From Pseudorhodoplanes sinuspersici (GTDB lineage Bacteria > Pseudomonadota > Alphaproteobacteria > Rhizobiales > Xanthobacteraceae), in the NCBI RefSeq assembly GCF_002119765.1, contig NZ_CP021112.1:2102501-2166500 (forward strand): 64,000 bases of DNA. The letters are read 5' to 3'. The notes below the pieces were generated by a model, which was not told the DNA's origin, searched no databases, and worked only from the letters and a program-made list of their open reading frames with translations. The translations under genes and the position numbers were made by a program. Below, one piece after another: positions 51,750 through 61,967 of this stretch. Every line of letters begins with the position of its first letter. The stretch's first letter is position 1.

Positions 51750-52718
51750 TTAACGCCCGCTTTTCATCGGAGCCGTTGCGTCGGTGAGTGGATGCAGATC
51801 GCGAACCATCGTCTTCAGACGTTCTTCGAGGATATGGGTATAGATTTGCGTCGTCGAAATGTCGGAATGGCCGAGCAATGTCTGCACCACCCGAAGATCC
51901 GCACCATTCTGAAGCAGATGGCTGGCAAAGGCATGGCGGAGCACATGCGGGCTGATCGCCTGGGGCCGCAAGCCGCTTGCCGCCGCCAGCGACTTCAGAT
52001 CCCTTGCGAAATGTTGGCGGGTCAGATGGCCCTCCTCCCCGAAGGATGGAAACAGCCATTTCGAATTTTCATTCCGGGTATCCTTGAGCAAGGCTCTGTA
52101 ATTCGTCATCGCCTGCCGCGCGGCGTCGTTCAGAGGCACCATGCGTTCCTTGCCGCCCTTGCCGCGTACCATCAGCATGCGCTGGTCGCGCCGTGCCGCG
52201 GAAGAGGGCAGAGCCACGAGTTCGGAGACACGCAGTCCGGTCGCATAAAGCAATTCGAGCAGGCAATAGAGCCGTGCTGTACGCTGTCTCTCGGCGACTG
52301 ATTGCTCGCAGCGGTCGGCCTGTTCGCGTGCGGTGCCAATGAGTTTGTCGACATCGGAGACCGACATCACCTTGGGCAAAGTACGGCCTCGTTTCGGACC
52401 TTCAAGGATGGCTGCCGGATCGTCGCCACGGTGGCCTTCGGCATAGAGGAAACGATAGAGTTGGCGGATGGCTGATAATTTTCGTGCGACCGATGCCGGC
52501 GCCAATCCTCGCCGCGTCAGATCGCTCAGATAGGAGCGGATGTCGTCGGTTGTCGCATCGACGATGCGGCTGCCGGTCGGCGGGAGATGGCCGCTGAATT
52601 CATCGAGATCGGACCGATAGGCTGACAATGTGTTCGGACGCGCGCCACGCTCTGCGGCCAGCATGTCGAGAAAGAGCTCGATCTGGGCTTCGCCTCGATC
52701 CGCTGCAGGACGTGCCAT
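51750..52718 (-). CDS. xerD: Tyrosine recombinase XerD
   Basis: 322 residues. Site-specific recombinase that, with XerC, resolves chromosome dimers at dif. N-terminal SAM-like core-binding domain ('[20 protein letters not shown]'), then the catalytic domain with all tetrad residues: Arg in '[14 protein letters not shown]', His-x-x-Arg in '[20 protein letters not shown]', His in '[20 protein letters not shown]' and the Tyr nucleophile there. Being next to aroK-aroB and accA, rather than at an integration boundary, marks it as the housekeeping enzyme rather than a phage integrase. Confidence 0.95.
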   Translation of the reverse strand: MARPAADRGEAQIELFLDMLAAERGARPNTLSAYRSDLDEFSGHLPPTGSRIVDATTDDIRSYLSDLTRRGLAPASVARKLSAIRQLYRFLYAEGHRGDDPAAILEGPKRGRTLPKVMSVSDVDKLIGTAREQADRCEQSVAERQRTARLYCLLELLYATGLRVSELVALPSSAARRDQRMLMVRGKGGKERMVPLNDAARQAMTNYRALLKDTRNENSKWLFPSFGEEGHLTRQHFARDLKSLAAASGLRPQAISPHVLRHAFASHLLQNGADLRVVQTLLGHSDISTTQIYTHILEERLKTMVRDLHPLTDATAPMKSGR

Positions 52719-52743
52719 TTGTCAGGTGCCTGCGAAATTAATC

Positions 52744-52893
52744 TCAACGCTGCTTGGCAAACCGGTCCGGCGGAATCGTCACGGTGATTTCGCGGGTCTC
52801 CGGCTGAACCAGCACCGCGAGCGCGACCATGCTGCCATAGACCACACCGATGATGATCCCGACAGTTGCGAGAAATCGGAAGAGAGTCGGCAT
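52744..52893 (-). CDS. Short single-pass membrane protein between xerD and aroK
   Basis: 49 residues, found by reading the minus strand directly. It begins [20 protein letters not shown], has one hydrophobic helix at about residues 7-30 and a polar end '[19 protein letters not shown]'. ATG at 52893, TGA at 52744-52746, 25 bases before the xerD start on the same strand. I recall short proteins of this kind at the same place in other Rhizobiales, not searched here. The clean hydrophobic/polar division and tight spacing to xerD support a real gene. Function unknown. Confidence 0.75.
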   Translation of the reverse strand: MPTLFRFLATVGIIIGVVYGSMVALAVLVQPETREITVTIPPDRFAKQR

Positions 52894-53045
52894 GCTGCGC
52901 ACGCGTGGTGGTTAACGGACAGGACGACTACCACCATGTTCGCGGCGTCTAGACAAGAACCTTCAGCCCATCGCGCTCGCTGCGCGAATTTTGGCGTCAG
53001 GAAAAGCCTCAAATGGCCAGGCGGGTTGCAATATCCGGCCCGTGC

Positions 53046-53051
53046 TATAAT
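53046..53051 (+). promoter_or_regulatory. Candidate -10 element for aroK
   Basis: A perfect TATAAT lies 29 bases before the preferred aroK ATG. Upstream, GGGTTG (53023-53028) at 17-base spacing is a poor -35. Because the hexamer overlaps the earlier ATG at 53050, transcription from it can only use the ATG at 53080. Confidence 0.5.
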
Positions 53052-53079
53052 GCCTCAAAAGTCGCCGCGGAACCCGACC

Positions 53080-53694
53080 ATGCCGCAAAGTCTCGCCGAA
53101 AACGTATCGACCGTGGATGTGCCCGAAGCCGCCCTCGTGGGTGCGCTTGGCGGGCGCTCGCTGGTCCTTGTCGGCATGATGGGAGCCGGAAAGTCTTCGG
53201 TCGGACGCAAGCTGGCGACACGGCTGGCTTTGCCGTTCGTGGATGCGGATACCGAAATCGAGACAGCGGCCGGGATGACGATCGCGGAAATCTTCCAGGA
53301 GCGCGGCGAGCCGGAGTTCCGCTCCGGTGAGGCGCGGGTGATCGCGCGTTTGCTGGACAATGGGCCGCAGGTTCTTGCAACGGGCGGCGGCGCGTACATG
53401 AACCCCGAAACGCGCCGCTTGATTTCTGAGAAGGGTGTTTCGGTCTGGCTGAAGGCGGATTTCGATGTGCTGATGCGGCGGATCAAGCGGCGCAGCGATC
53501 GCCCGCTGTTACGGACGCCGGACCCGGCAGCGACGTTGCAAGGGTTCATGGACGAGCGCTATCCCGTGTATGCGCTGGCCGATGTGACGATCGAGTCGCG
53601 CGATGTGTCGCATGAGGTGATTGTGGACGAGACGATCGAGGCTGTATTGGGCCATTTTGGAATTTCGATTACGCCAGGAGCAGCACAGCCATGA
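53080..53694 (+). CDS. aroK: Shikimate kinase
   Basis: 204 residues from the ATG at 53080; an in-frame ATG at 53050 would add ten residues but overlaps a TATAAT element. It phosphorylates shikimate at the 3-hydroxyl with ATP. P-loop '[19 protein letters not shown]', shikimate-binding Asp in '[20 protein letters not shown]', '[15 protein letters not shown]', '[15 protein letters not shown]' and the lid '[11 protein letters not shown]'. The N-terminal 30 residues before the P-loop are a family-typical extension in alphaproteobacteria. Overlaps aroB by 4 bases. Confidence 0.96.
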   Translation: MPQSLAENVSTVDVPEAALVGALGGRSLVLVGMMGAGKSSVGRKLATRLALPFVDADTEIETAAGMTIAEIFQERGEPEFRSGEARVIARLLDNGPQVLATGGGAYMNPETRRLISEKGVSVWLKADFDVLMRRIKRRSDRPLLRTPDPAATLQGFMDERYPVYALADVTIESRDVSHEVIVDETIEAVLGHFGISITPGAAQP

Positions 53695-54818
53695 CGGCGC
53701 CGCTTCGCAACAATGATCCGATTACGGTCGAAGTGGCGTTGGCCGGTCGTGCCTATGACATCGTGATTGGCCGCGGCTTGCTTGCAAGCCTTGGAGAGCG
53801 TGTGGCTGCGCTACGTCCCGGCGCGCGTGCGGCGATCGTGACCGATGAGACGGTAGCAGAATATCATCTGCGGGCGGCGGAGACCTCATTGAACGAGGCC
53901 GGGATCACCACCAGCCGGGTTCTTGTCGCCGCGGGGGAAGCGTCAAAGAGCTATCCGGTTTTCGAGCGCGTCTGCGAAGAATTGATTGCGGCCCGCATCG
54001 AGCGCAACGATCTCGTCGTTGCATTGGGTGGCGGCGTGATTGGCGATCTTTCAGGATTCGTTGCATCCGCCGTCCGTCGCGGACTCGATTTCGTACAGGT
54101 GCCGACGACCTTGCTGGCACAAGTGGATTCGTCGGTCGGCGGCAAAACCGGGATTAATTCGCGTCTCGGCAAGAATCTCATCGGCGCTTTTCACCAGCCG
54201 ATCCTTGTTGTCGCCGACACCGCTCTGCTCGACACGCTCCCGGTGCGGATCATGCGCGCCGGCTACGCCGAGGTCGCGAAATACGGGCTGATCGGCGACG
54301 CCGATTTCTTCGCCTGGCTCGAAAACAACTGGCGCGACGTCTTTGCCGGTGGTCCGGCGCGAGAACATGCCATTGCGGTCAGTTGCCGGATGAAAGCGCA
54401 GATCGTGGCGCGGGATGAGCGCGAAACTGGCGACCGCGCCTTGCTCAATCTCGGTCACACCTTCGGGCATGCGCTGGAGGCGGCGGCTGGCTTCTCCGAC
54501 CGGCTTTATCATGGCGAGGCCATTTCCATCGGTATGGCGCTGGCCTTTGCCTTTTCGGCGCGGCGCGGCCTGTGTTCACAGGCCGATTCGGAGCGCGTGG
54601 TCCGCCACCTTTCGGCTGTCGGATTGCCGACGCGTATCTCCGATATTCCGGGCGAGAAGCCTGGTGCGGAATGGTTGCTCGATCTCATTGCCCAGGACAA
54701 GAAAGTGCGGCGGGGCCGCCTCACCTTCATTTTGGCGCATGGTATCGGACAGAGCTTCATCGCTCCGGACGTTGATGTCGCCGATGTTCGAGAATTCCTG
54801 ACCGATCAGCTGCGCTAA
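53691..54818 (+). CDS. aroB: 3-dehydroquinate synthase
   Basis: 375 residues. It converts DAHP to 3-dehydroquinate, the second step of the shikimate pathway, with NAD+ and a divalent metal. NAD-binding '[18 protein letters not shown]', '[20 protein letters not shown]', '[16 protein letters not shown]', '[11 protein letters not shown]', and metal ligands in '[17 protein letters not shown]' and '[14 protein letters not shown]'. Length is typical. ATGA overlap with aroK and a 3-base gap to the CorC-like gene make a tight operon. Confidence 0.98.
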   Translation: MTAPLRNNDPITVEVALAGRAYDIVIGRGLLASLGERVAALRPGARAAIVTDETVAEYHLRAAETSLNEAGITTSRVLVAAGEASKSYPVFERVCEELIAARIERNDLVVALGGGVIGDLSGFVASAVRRGLDFVQVPTTLLAQVDSSVGGKTGINSRLGKNLIGAFHQPILVVADTALLDTLPVRIMRAGYAEVAKYGLIGDADFFAWLENNWRDVFAGGPAREHAIAVSCRMKAQIVARDERETGDRALLNLGHTFGHALEAAAGFSDRLYHGEAISIGMALAFAFSARRGLCSQADSERVVRHLSAVGLPTRISDIPGEKPGAEWLLDLIAQDKKVRRGRLTFILAHGIGQSFIAPDVDVADVREFLTDQLR

Positions 54819-54821
54819 GCG

Positions 54822-56102
54822 ATGGACGTTCAAGACTGGCTGGTATTGCTGGCGATTCTGGTCTGCCTCGCGTTGTCGTTTTTTTTCTCCGGCAGCGAGA
54901 CTGCGCTGACGGCATTTTCCCGCGCGCGTATGCTGCGCATGGAAAAGGCCGGCAATTCGAACGCGGGAATCGTCAACCGGCTGCTAGATGCGCGTGAGCG
55001 GTTGATCGGCGGAGTTCTGCTCGGTAACAATGCCGTCAATGTCGCAGCTTCGTCTTTAGCGACTGGATTGATGCTGACATGGTTTGGCAATGTCGGCATC
55101 GTCTACGCAATGGTGGCAATGACCGTCATTGTCGTGGTCTTCACAGAAGTGCTGCCGAAAACGATTGCGATCAAAGCGCCGGATCGTGTTGCTCTGATTG
55201 TCGCGCGGCCGATACGATGGGTCGTGTGGCTGCTGGGTCCGCTTCTTATTGCGATCGAAAAATTTGTTCGCCTTCTTCTGGCGAGCTTCGGATTGCGCAT
55301 TGATGAGCATATGCCGATTCTGTCCGCTCGCGAGGAGCTGCGGGGAGCTGTCGACCTTCTCCACCGCAATGGCAGCGTCGAAAAGCACGATCGCGATATG
55401 GTCGGTGGTGTGCTGGATCTTCGGGAACTCGAAGTGTCCGATGTGATGATCCACCGCACCGAGATGATCACGGTATGCGCCGACGATCCGCCAGAAGATG
55501 TGGTGAAAGCGATTCTCGGTCTGCCGGTGACCCGCATTCCGCTCTGGAGCCGCAGGCCCGACAATTTCGTCGGTATTCTGCATGTCCGCGATTTGCTGGT
55601 CGCTGTTCAGGAAGCCGGCGGCCACTTATCGAAGATCGATGTTGTTTCGCTCGCTCGTCCACCGTGGTTTGTACCGACGGTGCGCCCACTCACCGAGCAG
55701 CTCAAAGCATTCCGCCGTCGCAAAACTCCGCTGGCGCTCGTCGTCGATGAATACGGCGAGGTCATGGGATTGGTGACGCTTGAGGATATTCTTGAGGAAA
55801 TCGTCGGAGATATTACCGATGAGCGCGATACGCATTTGCCGGGTTTGTGGCCACAGCCAGACGGATCAGTGCATGTGGATGGCAGCATCCCGATCCGCGA
55901 CCTCAACCGCGCTATGGACTGGAATTTGCCGGACGAGACAGCAACCACAATTGCCGGTCTTGTCATTCACGAAGCCCGATCGATTCCCGATGTCGGGCAA
56001 ACATTCACGTTCTATGGCTTCCGTTTCGGGGTTTTGCTGAAAGACCGAAATCGCATCACGTCACTTCGGATTACTCCGCTGACGCCAGCGATGGGTGGTT
56101 AA
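54822..56102 (+). CDS. CNNM/CorC-like transporter with CBS and CorC_HlyC domains
   Basis: 426 residues. The N-terminal DUF21/CNNM membrane domain (about residues 1-160) has four hydrophobic segments and 'LSFFFSGSETALTAFSRARM'. A CBS pair follows (about 205-330, 'SDVMIHRTEMITVCADDP', 'FVGILHVRDLLVAVQEAGG', 'LALVVDEYGEVMGLVTLED'), and a CorC_HlyC C-terminal domain ('VDGSIPIRDLNRAMDW'). Family members transport Mg2+ or Co2+ or assist such transport. Third gene of the aroK-aroB operon, the usual Rhizobiales arrangement. Ion specificity is not determined. Confidence 0.93.
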   Translation: MDVQDWLVLLAILVCLALSFFFSGSETALTAFSRARMLRMEKAGNSNAGIVNRLLDARERLIGGVLLGNNAVNVAASSLATGLMLTWFGNVGIVYAMVAMTVIVVVFTEVLPKTIAIKAPDRVALIVARPIRWVVWLLGPLLIAIEKFVRLLLASFGLRIDEHMPILSAREELRGAVDLLHRNGSVEKHDRDMVGGVLDLRELEVSDVMIHRTEMITVCADDPPEDVVKAILGLPVTRIPLWSRRPDNFVGILHVRDLLVAVQEAGGHLSKIDVVSLARPPWFVPTVRPLTEQLKAFRRRKTPLALVVDEYGEVMGLVTLEDILEEIVGDITDERDTHLPGLWPQPDGSVHVDGSIPIRDLNRAMDWNLPDETATTIAGLVIHEARSIPDVGQTFTFYGFRFGVLLKDRNRITSLRITPLTPAMGG

Positions 56103-56839
56103 GCGTTATCGTCAAGCCCGCCCGTGCACGGAAAGGTGGTATAATCAACGATCGTTTTAGGAGATGCGAGGCATAGCCTTGGCGTTGACGGGCCAAATGC
56201 AATCATTTTGGCGGATTTTCATTTGTTGATTTCACTATTTGATTATTTGGCTATTTTGATGGAACGGCTATCATTGCACTCGTGGGTTGCGTGAACTGCG
56301 TCTACCAAACATGTCCATAGACATGCCTTTAGTGCGGTTCGATATGCAGCGCGATTTGGGAGCGGCAAATTTACTCGATGTGTCGCGGTCCTTTGTGACC
56401 GTCATCGACGTCGGCTCGATTGCAAGGTTGCGCTTGCAGCGGCCCTCTGCGCATGTCCGTCAGTCGACCTCATATCGTATGTAGGCGTCGAACAGGGCTT
56501 CGGTTGTGTCGGGCTGGACATAGCATTGTCTTCGCGACGATGCGCCCCGGCCTGTTTGAAAATTGTAACGAAGACTCCGATTCAGCACTTCGCATTCTAA
56601 AGTGCGCGCTTCATGTCAGCCCGCAGCAGTATGCGAAGAAGATTCGACCGCCAGTTTATAGGTGGCCGATGTGTTCAGGTCGATAACAGGGAGCGTACGG
56701 ACATATTTGCAGCTTGGGAAACCATTCGTGAAGCGAAGGGATGTCGATCGAAAATTTGATTCCGGGTGGTTCGAAGCCTGAAGGGTGCATAGTCGTTTAC
56801 TGACGAGGGACGGGTCCGATGCAGCGGCGGCATGAGAGC
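56103..56839. other. 737-bp AT-richer gap before the LysR gene
   Basis: Base composition drops visibly (for example 56180-56290). No complete gene is seen. It contains the LysR-like remnant at 56377-56466. The 56490-56840 part has only short frames. The promoter of the LysR gene should be near its right end. Confidence 0.6.
56377..56466 (+). pseudogene. Fragment resembling a LysR helix-turn-helix
   Basis: The plus frame encodes 'VSRSFVTVIDVGSIAR' (56380-56427), then 'LRLQRPSAHVRQ'. The intact LysR gene downstream has 'LLRSFVSIQETGSFTR' and 'LRLTQPAISAQ' at the same spots, 7 of 16 identical in the first block. The segment after GSIAR lacks several residues, and the frame stops at TAG soon after. 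It looks like a decayed LysR N-terminus; chance similarity is possible. Confidence 0.45.
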
Positions 56840-57727
56840 ATGAATATACCCATCGAATTGCTGAGATCGTTTGTCAGCATTCAGGAAACCGGCAGTTTTA
56901 CAAGATCCGCCGAGCAATTGCGTTTAACGCAGCCGGCGATCAGTGCGCAGATCAAGCGCTTGCAACAGCTTGTCGGCGGCGAGGTCTTTGCCAAATCGGC
57001 TTTCGGTGTTTCCTTGACCGAAAAGGGCGAGATCGTCAGCCGTTACGCAAGGCGCATCCTTGCAATGAATGACCAGATTCTGTCCTTGTCGGGTTCCGGC
57101 TCGGTCTCGAAGTCGCTGCGGATCGGTATTCCGAATGTTTTTGCTGACAGCATGTTGTCCAACGTGATTGTCGCTTGCAGAGGTGGCTCCGATGGCGAAC
57201 GGACACAGTTCTCCTGCGAGCCCTCTCAAGACCTCGCCCGCAGCCTGGCCAGCGGCTATCTTGACCTGGCGTTCATTGTCTCGCCCAGAAATCCTCCGGC
57301 GCAGCCCATCTATCGCTGGTCAGAACAATTGTGCTGGTCTTGTGCGCGTGATTTTTTGTTGAGTCCGGGAGCTTCCATTCCCCTTTTAAGCTGGCCTCAT
57401 GGCATATCCGATCAGGCTGCCATTGAAGCGCTTGAGAATGCGGGGCTGCAGTACCTGATCGTATTTGTTGCATCCGACCTTGCTGGCCACCTTGCGGCCC
57501 TGCGATCCAGGATGGGCTATTTCGTTCTGCCCGAACGCGTCGTTCCTGCCGATCTAAAGATCGCACGCGAACATTATTTGCCCTCGCTCCCCACTTGCGA
57601 GGCTGGAATTTACATTCGGGAGGGTTTGGAAACGTCGAAACCTGTTCTGGCGATCGCCGACGTCATGGCGGATATTATTGGGCCCAGGACGGGTAATCCT
57701 TCCATGCGGCCCAGGGAGAAAGTGTGA
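56840..57727 (+). CDS. LysR-family transcriptional regulator
   Basis: 295 residues from the ATG at 56840 (MNIPIELLRSFVSIQETGSF); an ATG 21 bases upstream is possible. N-terminal winged helix at about 3-62 ('AEQLRLTQPAISAQIKRLQQ', 'FAKSAFGVSLTEKGEIVSRY'). The effector-binding domain follows, but weakly conserved, with 'SKSLRIGIPNVFADSML' and 'YLDLAFIVSPRNPP'. No divergent target gene is adjacent, which is unusual for LysR proteins. Codon use looks less GC-biased than the neighbours, and the gene interrupts the corC-to-bolA interval, suggesting acquisition by transfer. Effector unknown. Confidence 0.9.
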   Translation: MNIPIELLRSFVSIQETGSFTRSAEQLRLTQPAISAQIKRLQQLVGGEVFAKSAFGVSLTEKGEIVSRYARRILAMNDQILSLSGSGSVSKSLRIGIPNVFADSMLSNVIVACRGGSDGERTQFSCEPSQDLARSLASGYLDLAFIVSPRNPPAQPIYRWSEQLCWSCARDFLLSPGASIPLLSWPHGISDQAAIEALENAGLQYLIVFVASDLAGHLAALRSRMGYFVLPERVVPADLKIAREHYLPSLPTCEAGIYIREGLETSKPVLAIADVMADIIGPRTGNPSMRPREKV

Positions 57728-57761
57728 CCCCCAGGCTGTCGGAGTGGATCGTGATCGTGGT

Positions 57762-58034
57762 TTATTGGCCCTCGCCGGGAGCGGCGGCATGAATCGCAAG
57801 CGCATGGACCCCTCCGGCAAGTTCCGAGGCGAGCGCAGCGTTGATGGAGCGGTGTCGCTCGATACGCGACTTGCCGCGGAACGCTTCCGACACAATATAG
57901 ACGCGGTAATGCGTTTCTCCGCCAGGCCGGTGCCCGGCATGTCCCGCATGCAGGTGTGACTCGTCCTCCACACGAAGGCTTTCCGGCGCAAAAGCTTCCG
58001 TCAATTTCTTCGTGATGACATCTTTGGTCTGCAT
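57762..58034 (-). CDS. BolA-family protein
   Basis: 90 residues. BolA/IbaG-type alpha-beta fold with 'ITKKLTEAFAPESLRVEDES', the conserved 'HAGHAGHRPGGETHYRVYIV' (His ligands for shared 2Fe-2S with a monothiol glutaredoxin), 'KSRIERHRSINAAL' (RxxRHR helix) and 'GVHALAIHAAAPGE'. Partners glutaredoxin in Fe-S handling and may bind DNA. Divergent from the DnaJ-like gene with a 144-base gap, a pairing conserved in Rhizobiales. Confidence 0.94.
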   Translation of the reverse strand: MQTKDVITKKLTEAFAPESLRVEDESHLHAGHAGHRPGGETHYRVYIVSEAFRGKSRIERHRSINAALASELAGGVHALAIHAAAPGEGQ

Positions 58035-58178
58035 GTCGGCTTGACTCTGAATCTCGCGGCGGCTTTACGGCGCCGTGCTAAAAAAATCCGGTCGGCGTAT
58101 CAAGACTGTCAAAACGGTATTGATCTCCGAAATGTCAAGTCTTGCAGGTTCGCGCGTAAAGTAAGCATACTAACAACG

Positions 58179-58802
58179 ATGAAGTTTGATTCACCATTCT
58201 TTGACCGCATCCGGGTAAAGCCCGGCGAGGATCGTCGTCCGCGCAAGGCCGAGCAAGCCTGCGAATGGGCTGGCTGTAAGAAGGAAGGGACGCATCGCGC
58301 ACCGAAGGGTCGTGGTCGCGAGAAGGACTATTGGCATTACTGCCTCGATCATGTCCGCGAGTACAATCAGTCCTACAATTTCTTCCAGGGCATGAGCGAC
58401 GATGACGTCCGCAAATATCAGAAGGATGCGCTGACGGGGCATCGCCCGACCTGGAAGATGGGAACGGGCAACAAGCAGGACGATCCGGGCCGTTTTTACG
58501 CGGAAAACGGGATCGACCCCTTTGCCATGTATCGGGAGCTCGGTGGCGAGGGCAGCGCCAAGGCTTCTGCCCGGGCCAAAGCCAAGATCGCGGAAAGCCG
58601 GACCATCCGCAATGCCGAGCGCAAGGCGTTCAACACGCTTGGGCTGGAAGTCAGTGCAGCGAAAGGCGAGATCAAGGCTAAATTCCACGACCTGGTGAAG
58701 CGGCACCATCCCGACAGCAACGGCGGCGACCGCTCGACCGAAGATCGGCTGATTGAGATCATCCAAGCTTATAATTATCTTAAATCGGTCGGTTTTTGCT
58801 GA
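58179..58802 (+). CDS. J-domain (DnaJ-like) protein
   Basis: 207 residues from the ATG at 58179 (MKFDSPFFDRIRVKPG); the frame is open further upstream but non-conserved. The N-terminal half is not J-like: 'AEQACEWAGCKKEGTHRAPK' and 'YWHYCLDHVREYNQSYNFF' carry Cys/His that could bind zinc, with 'RPTWKMGTG'. The C-terminal 70 residues form a J domain with 'LKAKFHDLVKRHHPDSNGGD' (HPD motif), reading here LxxKFHDLVKRHHPD, and 'LIEIIQAYNYLKS'. It would stimulate a DnaK-type ATPase on a specific client. It precedes cobS, as usual in Rhizobiales. Confidence 0.92.
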   Translation: MKFDSPFFDRIRVKPGEDRRPRKAEQACEWAGCKKEGTHRAPKGRGREKDYWHYCLDHVREYNQSYNFFQGMSDDDVRKYQKDALTGHRPTWKMGTGNKQDDPGRFYAENGIDPFAMYRELGGEGSAKASARAKAKIAESRTIRNAERKAFNTLGLEVSAAKGEIKAKFHDLVKRHHPDSNGGDRSTEDRLIEIIQAYNYLKSVGFC

Positions 58803-59015
58803 GCGAACCCTATTTTAGCCGCTTTGCGGGCACGGCAACACAGCTCAGCCTTTTACGAAGCCATTGATATACCTATATTATTGGTTGGCACCTGCTTCCG
58901 CAAAAGCGAAGCGGGTTTCGTCGGGCTTCGCCTTTCTGCTAAGTTGGCTTTGATAACCGATTTGCCAACCTGAAAGCGTCATGCGCCTGGTTCTGGCCGG
59001 CGCCACGGAGAAACA

Positions 59016-60014
59016 ATGGCTACTGCAAGTGAAGAGATCGCCCAAGGCCCCGGGGGCCTGCCCGACATGAAGGTGTCGGTGCGGCAGGTCTTCGGAATCG
59101 ATTCCGATCTGGAAGTGCCGGCTTATTCCGAGCCCGATCCGCATGTCCCCGATCTTGACCCGGACTATTTGTTCGACCGTCCGACGACGCTTGCCATTCT
59201 CGCCGGCTTTTCACGCAACCGCCGTGTGATGGTCACCGGCTATCACGGCACCGGAAAGTCCACGCATATTGAGCAAGTCGCTGCTCGGCTCAACTGGCCC
59301 TGCGTACGCGTGAACCTCGATAGTCACATCAGCCGCGTCGATCTGGTCGGCAAGGACGCGATCGTTATTCGCGACGGCCTCCAGGTCACCGAATTCCGCG
59401 ACGGTATTCTGCCGTGGGCTCTCCAGAACAATATCGCGATGTGTTTTGACGAGTATGACGCCGGCCGCCCGGACGTGATGTTCGTAATCCAGCGCGTGCT
59501 GGAACAGTCGGGCCGCCTGACCCTGCTCGACCAGAACAAGGTGATCCGGCCCCATCCGGCTTTCCGCCTGTTTGCCACGGCCAATACGGTGGGGCTCGGC
59601 GACACCACCGGGCTTTATCACGGCACGCAGCAGATCAACCAGGGCCAGATGGACCGCTGGTCGATCGTCACTACGCTGAATTACCTGCCGCACGACAAGG
59701 AAGTCGAAATCGTGCTGGCGAAAGCCAAGCATTATCGCAATGAGGAAGGCCGCGACATCGTCAGCAAAATGGTGCGCATCGCCGACCTGACGCGGAATGC
59801 CTTCATGAACGGTGATCTGTCGACGGTCATGAGCCCGCGCACGGTGATCACGTGGGCGGAAAATGCCGATATCTTTGGCGATATAGGTTTTGCCTTCCGT
59901 GTTACCTTCGTGAACAAGTGCGACGAGCTGGAACGGCCGATCGTTGCCGAATTCTATCAGCGCAGCTTCGGGCGAGAATTGCCGGAATCGTCGTTGAATG
60001 TGGCGTTGACGTAA
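59016..60014 (+). CDS. cobS: Cobaltochelatase subunit CobS
   Basis: 332 residues, AAA+ ATPase. With CobT and CobN it inserts cobalt into hydrogenobyrinic acid a,c-diamide in the aerobic cobalamin pathway. N-terminal '[19 protein letters not shown]' and '[19 protein letters not shown]' are CobS-specific; Walker A '[17 protein letters not shown]', Walker B '[17 protein letters not shown]', sensor 1 region '[20 protein letters not shown]'. GGAGA precedes the ATG. CobT follows 45 bases on. CobN is not in the window. Confidence 0.97.
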   Translation: MATASEEIAQGPGGLPDMKVSVRQVFGIDSDLEVPAYSEPDPHVPDLDPDYLFDRPTTLAILAGFSRNRRVMVTGYHGTGKSTHIEQVAARLNWPCVRVNLDSHISRVDLVGKDAIVIRDGLQVTEFRDGILPWALQNNIAMCFDEYDAGRPDVMFVIQRVLEQSGRLTLLDQNKVIRPHPAFRLFATANTVGLGDTTGLYHGTQQINQGQMDRWSIVTTLNYLPHDKEVEIVLAKAKHYRNEEGRDIVSKMVRIADLTRNAFMNGDLSTVMSPRTVITWAENADIFGDIGFAFRVTFVNKCDELERPIVAEFYQRSFGRELPESSLNVALT

Positions 60015-60059
60015 GCTTACCCCCTCCCTGTTAGAGTCGGGAGAGGAAGAAGAAGCCAA

Positions 60060-61967
60060 ATGTCCTCGAACTACAAAGCAAAGCCGTCTCCCAAGGAATC
60101 GCCCGCTGAACCGTTCAAGCGGGCGGTGACGGGATGCTTGCGCGCCATTGCCAAGAAGCCGGATATCGAGGTCGCGTTTGCGGCCGAGCGGCCCGGGCTC
60201 ATCGGCAACAAGATTCGTCTGCCGGAGCCAGCTCGTAAACTGACGCGTGCTGAAGCCGCGATCGTGCGCGGTCATGCCGACGCAGTTGCGCTGAAGCTCG
60301 CCTGTCACGATCCCGGCGTGCACCGCAAACTGATCCCCGGCGGGCAGCAGGCGCGTGCAATTTTCGACGCCGTCGAACAGGCGCGGGTCGAAGCCATCGG
60401 TTCGCGGCGCATGGCGGGTGTCGCCAAGAATCTGACCGCGATGCTCGATGACAAATTCCATCGCGGAAAATTTGACGACATCACCGACCGGGCTGATGCG
60501 CCGATCGAAGAAGCGATCGCCATGATGGTGCGCGAACGGCTGACGGGGCAGATTCCGCCGCCTGCCGCCAGGAAACTCGTCGACCTGTGGCGCCCGATCA
60601 TTGAGGACAAGGCGGGACGCGGCCTCGATCGCCTGGAATTCGTGATGGAGGATCAGGCGCGCTTTGGCGATGCCATTCACGACCTCCTTGATTCGCTCGA
60701 CATGGGCGAGGATCGCAATCGCGATTCCGAGGAAAACGACGAGGATTCCGAACAGAACGAAGATGATCGCCGCCAGAATGAGGATGGTGAGGAAGGCGAA
60801 TCTTCAGAATCCGAAGATATGCAGCGCATGTCGGTCGAGGAGGCGGAAGCCTCTTCCGAGGATGCCGAAGAGGCGACAGCGGAAGCGGCCGATGCGCCAA
60901 GCTCGGATATGAATGACGACGCCGATATGGGCGATTCCGAAACGCCATCGGAGCCGTGGCGGCCGCGTTCCGGTCACAACGAATATCGCGGCCCGGAATA
61001 CGGCGCTTTTGTCACCAAATTCGATGAGGAAATCTCGGCGGAAGATCTCTGCGAACCGGAAGAACTGGACCGCCTGCGCAGCTATCTCGACAAGCAATTA
61101 TCGCATTTGCAGGGGGTGGTCGCGCGTCTGGCCAACCGGCTGCAACGCCGGCTGATGGCGCAGCAGAACAGAGCGTGGGAATTTGACCTCGAAGAGGGCA
61201 TGCTCGATCCGGCGCGCCTGTCACGCATCATCGTCGATCCGATGCATCCGCTGTCGTTCAAGCGCGAAAAGGACACGAATTTCCGCGATACCGTCGTCAC
61301 CCTGCTGCTGGACAATTCCGGGTCGATGCGCGGGCGCCCGATCACGGTGGCGGCGACGTGCGCCGACATTCTGGCGCGGACGCTGGAGCGCTGCGGTGTG
61401 AAGGTCGAGATTCTGGGCTTTACGACCCGCGCTTGGAAGGGCGGGCAATCGCGCGAAGCGTGGCTCGCCGCCGGCAAGCCGCCGAATCCCGGCCGTCTGA
61501 ACGATCTGCGTCATATCATCTACAAGGAAGCCGATGCGCCATGGCGGCGTGCGCGCAAAAACCTCGGTTTGATGATGCGCGAGGGACTCCTGAAGGAAAA
61601 TATCGATGGCGAGGCGCTGAACTGGGCCTATCGCCGTCTGCTGGCGCGCAGCGAACAGCGCCGTATTCTGATGATGATTTCGGATGGTGCGCCGGTGGAC
61701 GACTCCACCCTGTCGGTCAATTCCGGCAACTATCTTGAACGGCATCTGCGCTGGATCATTGAGGAGATCGAAACCCGCTCGCCAATCGAACTGATTGCGA
61801 TCGGTATCGGCCATGACGTGACCCGCTATTATCGCCGGGCGGTGACGATCGTCGATGCCGAAGAACTGGGCGGAGCCATGACCGAGAAACTCGCCGAATT
61901 GTTCGAGGAAGACGGTCGCGAGCCCATTATTCCGCGGCGAGGGCCGCCCCGCAGGTTGCATTCGTGA
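60060..61967 (+). CDS. cobT: Cobaltochelatase subunit CobT
   Basis: 635 residues. Partner of CobS in the AAA+ complex of aerobic cobaltochelatase. N-terminal helical part ('[20 protein letters not shown]'), a very acidic linker at about residues 220-305 (runs such as '[20 protein letters not shown]'), and a C-terminal von Willebrand A domain with the MIDAS motif '[15 protein letters not shown]' and '[18 protein letters not shown]'. Length agrees with CobT (about 630). Its stop overlaps the GTG of the next gene by 4 bases. Confidence 0.97.
   Translation: MSSNYKAKPSPKESPAEPFKRAVTGCLRAIAKKPDIEVAFAAERPGLIGNKIRLPEPARKLTRAEAAIVRGHADAVALKLACHDPGVHRKLIPGGQQARAIFDAVEQARVEAIGSRRMAGVAKNLTAMLDDKFHRGKFDDITDRADAPIEEAIAMMVRERLTGQIPPPAARKLVDLWRPIIEDKAGRGLDRLEFVMEDQARFGDAIHDLLDSLDMGEDRNRDSEENDEDSEQNEDDRRQNEDGEEGESSESEDMQRMSVEEAEASSEDAEEATAEAADAPSSDMNDDADMGDSETPSEPWRPRSGHNEYRGPEYGAFVTKFDEEISAEDLCEPEELDRLRSYLDKQLSHLQGVVARLANRLQRRLMAQQNRAWEFDLEEGMLDPARLSRIIVDPMHPLSFKREKDTNFRDTVVTLLLDNSGSMRGRPITVAATCADILARTLERCGVKVEILGFTTRAWKGGQSREAWLAAGKPPNPGRLNDLRHIIYKEADAPWRRARKNLGLMMREGLLKENIDGEALNWAYRRLLARSEQRRILMMISDGAPVDDSTLSVNSGNYLERHLRWIIEEIETRSPIELIAIGIGHDVTRYYRRAVTIVDAEELGGAMTEKLAELFEEDGREPIIPRRGPPRRLHS

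Noticed and set aside
51750-52718. Phage or genomic-island integrase
   Set aside because: The tyrosine recombinase is flanked by accA and aroKB in the housekeeping arrangement, with no attachment-site repeats or cargo. It is XerD.
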